This document shows positions 61,442-64,000 of a stretch of 64,000 nucleotides of DNA, in pieces. This stretch comes from Bacteroidales bacterium. Its GTDB lineage: Bacteria; Bacteroidota; Bacteroidia; Bacteroidales; UBA932. The stretch's first letter is position 1. Each line of letters begins with the position of its first letter. The stretch spans positions 1 to 64,000 of the forward strand of contig JAHHQQ010000009.1 in the NCBI GenBank assembly GCA_020026275.1. Direction: 5' to 3'. Under the pieces are notes generated by a model that was given only the letters and a program-made list of their open reading frames with translations, searched no databases and was not told where the DNA came from. The translations under genes were made by a program, and so were the position numbers.

Positions 61442-63727
61442 ATGTCTGTATTCGAGAAATTATTAGGAGTGGTAGTGATGGCTTCTGCAATTGTCGCATG
61501 TGCAGAAAAACCTGATTCTGCCAATGTCAAGAATCTCATTCCGGATCCTGTTGGCGTCCAGATAGAAAAAGGAAGTTTGCGTCTGGGCTCAACAGTTGGC
61601 GTCTCCATTGTAGACAGTACTCTTTTGCCGGCCATCCATTATCTGGATGAAACTTTGCCGGTCGATGTCCGTTTGTCAGCCTGGGAAGTGGCGGATATCA
61701 TTATTGTGTTTGATGATGATTTGCAAGTTGGAGGCTATCATTTGGATATTGACAGCGATCGGATCAACATTTCTGCGGCCGATTATAATGGTGTCACATC
61801 TGCGATTGCGACTCTCCGTCAGCTTCTTCCGGCAACCTTGAGAAAAGATCAGTTGGTTTTTCCATTGGTACAGATTGAGGATGCACCGCGCTTCGGTTGG
61901 AGAGGAGTACATTTGGATGTGTCCCGTCATTTCTACGACAAAGAAGAAGTGAAGTCGCTTTTGGATAAGATGGCTTTGTACAAGTTCAATAAATTTCACT
62001 GGCATCTGACTGATGACCAGGGCTGGAGGATAGAAATCAAGCAATATCCGTATTTGACCGAAAAAGGCGCTTGGCGTGAATTTAACTGGCAAGACAAGGA
62101 ATGCCTTCGTCGCGAAAAGGAAGAGCACAATGTCGATTATGGATTGCCTGCGGCCAAGTTGAAGACTATAGATGGCAAGTCACTCTATGGCGGTTACTAT
62201 ACCCAGGATGATATCCGTGAGGTGGTGGCCTATGCGGCTGAAAGAGGAATTGATATTATCCCTGAAATTGATATGCCAGGACATTTCTTGGCTGCCATTG
62301 AAGAATATCCGTTCGTGACCTGCAAGAATCAGAAAGGGTGGGGCACGGTGTTTTCTTCTCCCGTTTGCCCGGGAAATGACGATGCTTTGGAATTTTGCAA
62401 GAACATTTGGAGGGAAGTGTTCCAACTCTTTCCTTATGAGTATGTCCATGTCGGGGGTGATGAAGTGGACAAGGCCAATTGGAAACGTTGTCAGGATTGT
62501 CGGACTCGTGCCAGAAAGGAAGGTTTGGCAAGCACAGATGAATTGCAGGCTTGGTTTCTTCGTGATATGGAAGTCTTTTTTAAGGAAAACGGAAGAAAGA
62601 TGATGGGCTGGGATGAAGTTCTGGAAGATGGATTGAGTCAGAATACTGTCATTTCCTGGTGGAGGAGCTGGGTGCCGGATGCTGTCCAAAGAGCCACTGC
62701 ACAAGGTATGCAAGTGGTCGTTTGTCCAAACTCCTATCTGTATTTTGATGTCCAGCAGGATCAAGATTACATTTCCAGGATATATGAATGGGAACCTATG
62801 CCCGAGAAGATGACTTCAAGGCAGGAACAGCTGGTGCGAGGAATCCAGTGCAATATTTGGACAGAGTGGATTCCGACTGCAGAGAGAATGGAATATATGG
62901 TGTTCCCAAGATTGCTCGCTGCCAGTGAAGTGGCTTGGAGAAATGCCAATCGTCAGAAAGATTATCCTGCTTTTGAAAAGAAGGTGATACACCATATTGC
63001 CCGAATGGATGACATGGGAGTCAATTATCGTATTCCTGAATTGACAGGTTTTTGTGAAAAGAGTGTTTTTGTGGATAAGGATGAATTAGAGATTCATTGT
63101 GCCTTGGAGGATGTCGAAATTCACTATACGACAGATGGGGCTGTTCCTACGTTGGAATCTCCTCGTTATGTCCGTCCGATTGAAATTGAAGACGATGTCC
63201 AGTTTGCATTGAGAGCTTTCAGGCCTGATGGCAGCGGCGACCAGATTTTCAAGGTCTCTTTCTCCAAGGAAGAGTATCTTCCTGCAGTAAGTACCAATGA
63301 GATGCTGATTTCCGGTCTGGAAGGAAAGTGGTACGATTATCAAGGATGCAGTTGCTCAGAGATAGAACAGGCAACGTTCAACAAGACAGTCCAGGCCCGC
63401 AAGGTGGAAATTCCAGAAGGCGTAGGAGGAAATGTAGGATTGGTGCTGGAAGGTTATATAGATATTCCTGAAACGGGTATTTATACTTTTTCCTTGCTAT
63501 CAGATGATGGAAGTGTCCTTTGTATAGATGGACAGGAAGTGGTTGGGAACGATGGCCTTCATGGCCCGAAGGCTCGATTGGGACAGAAGGCTTTACAGGT
63601 GGGACTTCATCGGATCAAGATATTATATTTTGATTGCAATGGTGGAGTCCTCCGGCTCAATTTGGTTGATGAAGAGGGACATCAGCGAGAGTGTCCGGAA
63701 AAATGGTTCAAGCATCTTGCAAAATAA
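61442..63727 (+). CDS. GH20 beta-N-acetylhexosaminidase with PA14-like domain
   Basis: A second exo-hexosaminidase, 761 residues from the ATG at 61442 that opens a lipobox signal (AIVACAEKP). Upstream starts at 61361 (TTG) and 61409 (ATG) lengthen the N-terminus but weaken the signal. GH20b domain (about 25-140), barrel (about 145-490) with FHWHLTDDQGWRIEIK and D340-E341 in HVGGDE, and a chitobiase-type C-terminal domain (about 535-600). A PA14-like sugar-binding domain (about 620-755; IPETGIYTFSLLSDDGSVLCIDG) replaces the F5/8C domain of the other GH20. It could have a different linkage preference. Confidence 0.93.
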   Translation: MSVFEKLLGVVVMASAIVACAEKPDSANVKNLIPDPVGVQIEKGSLRLGSTVGVSIVDSTLLPAIHYLDETLPVDVRLSAWEVADIIIVFDDDLQVGGYHLDIDSDRINISAADYNGVTSAIATLRQLLPATLRKDQLVFPLVQIEDAPRFGWRGVHLDVSRHFYDKEEVKSLLDKMALYKFNKFHWHLTDDQGWRIEIKQYPYLTEKGAWREFNWQDKECLRREKEEHNVDYGLPAAKLKTIDGKSLYGGYYTQDDIREVVAYAAERGIDIIPEIDMPGHFLAAIEEYPFVTCKNQKGWGTVFSSPVCPGNDDALEFCKNIWREVFQLFPYEYVHVGGDEVDKANWKRCQDCRTRARKEGLASTDELQAWFLRDMEVFFKENGRKMMGWDEVLEDGLSQNTVISWWRSWVPDAVQRATAQGMQVVVCPNSYLYFDVQQDQDYISRIYEWEPMPEKMTSRQEQLVRGIQCNIWTEWIPTAERMEYMVFPRLLAASEVAWRNANRQKDYPAFEKKVIHHIARMDDMGVNYRIPELTGFCEKSVFVDKDELEIHCALEDVEIHYTTDGAVPTLESPRYVRPIEIEDDVQFALRAFRPDGSGDQIFKVSFSKEEYLPAVSTNEMLISGLEGKWYDYQGCSCSEIEQATFNKTVQARKVEIPEGVGGNVGLVLEGYIDIPETGIYTFSLLSDDGSVLCIDGQEVVGNDGLHGPKARLGQKALQVGLHRIKILYFDCNGGVLRLNLVDEEGHQRECPEKWFKHLAK

Positions 63728-63798
63728 GTATATAGAAGCTTCACTTGATGGTGAAGTTGTATTCTAATTTGATATTTCAATTTAAGTTGAGAAGTCTT

Positions 63799-64000
63799 AT
63801 GAAAAATCTTCGTTTTGAATTTATCATACTGGCACTTGCCATTATCGTGTCCAGTATCCAGATCGGTTCTTCCATCAAGGCCTTTTCTGAGAAAGACCGT
63901 TGCGTCAATGTCAAAGGTTTGGCAGAAAGAGAAGTCATGGCAGACAAGGTGACGTGGCCTCTCATGTACAAGAGCATTGGAAATGATCTTCAAACCTTGT
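63799..64000 (+). CDS. SIMPL-domain (DUF541) protein, 5' part
   Basis: Truncated by the window edge; 67 codons visible. It has an N-terminal hydrophobic segment (about 7-25, FIILALAIIVSSIQIG) and the start of the SIMPL domain (VNVKGLAEREVMADKVTWPL), typical of small periplasmic oxidative-stress-related proteins in Bacteroidota. It starts 72 bases after GH20 with only a weak hairpin (CTTCAC/GTGAAG near 63742) between. Confidence 0.75.
   Translation, partial: MKNLRFEFIILALAIIVSSIQIGSSIKAFSEKDRCVNVKGLAEREVMADKVTWPLMYKSIGNDLQTL

Overview
The window reads as chromosome from a host-associated member of the Bacteroidales. The signs are two SusC/SusD pairs, lipoproteins with Bacteroidota-type lipoboxes, type IX secretion (T9SS) C-terminal sorting domains, a DUF4252/ECF-sigma operon, promoters of the TTTG/TAnnTTTG type, and very few Shine-Dalgarno sequences. 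A T9SS-bearing gut or oral lineage fits best; I cannot name a genus. I saw no rRNA, tRNA or CRISPR array.

Layout. 1-120 holds palindromes left over from something outside the window. 521-5989 is a SusC/SusD/surface-lipoprotein operon with no glycosidase, ended by a strong terminator. 6169-13832 is a tightly packed four-gene run: an S8 protease with a T9SS sorting domain, a PorV/PorQ-type barrel, a second paralogous S8 T9SS protease, and a membrane polyferredoxin. 13833-19595 (minus) carries thiamine pyrophosphokinase, an in-frame LptF/G permease-Fmt fusion, and alaS. 19708-26556 is housekeeping: two overlapping M23 peptidases, a MerR-type regulator, Nif3, a zinc-ribbon coiled coil, DnaB, DUF3108 and RseC. 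26575-31816 is a complete Rnf operon (B-C-D-G-E-A).

31851-40224 contains a small outer-membrane barrel, a membrane protein, an ECF sigma operon with two DUF4252 proteins, a nitroreductase, an Smr protein, CrcB, a permuted papain-fold hydrolase, an SDR and arginine deiminase. 40305-48549 has a GH3 glucosidase, an endonuclease/exonuclease/phosphatase protein, a gene relic beside a large hairpin, a sn-glycerol-1-phosphate dehydrogenase divergent from a glycerophosphodiesterase, and transketolase.

48608-63727 is a host-glycan utilisation region: SusC/SusD, an AraC-type regulator, GH89 alpha-N-acetylglucosaminidase, GH20, a PAP2-barrel protein and a second GH20. Its SusC/SusD/AraC block is bracketed by two degenerate IS3-family tails in the same orientation, and each tail contains an intrinsic-terminator hairpin. 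A SIMPL-domain gene runs off the right edge.

The most notable points are the protease-PorV-protease cassette, the LptF-Fmt fusion that hinges on an A8 homopolymer, and the IS3 tails that may now serve as terminators.
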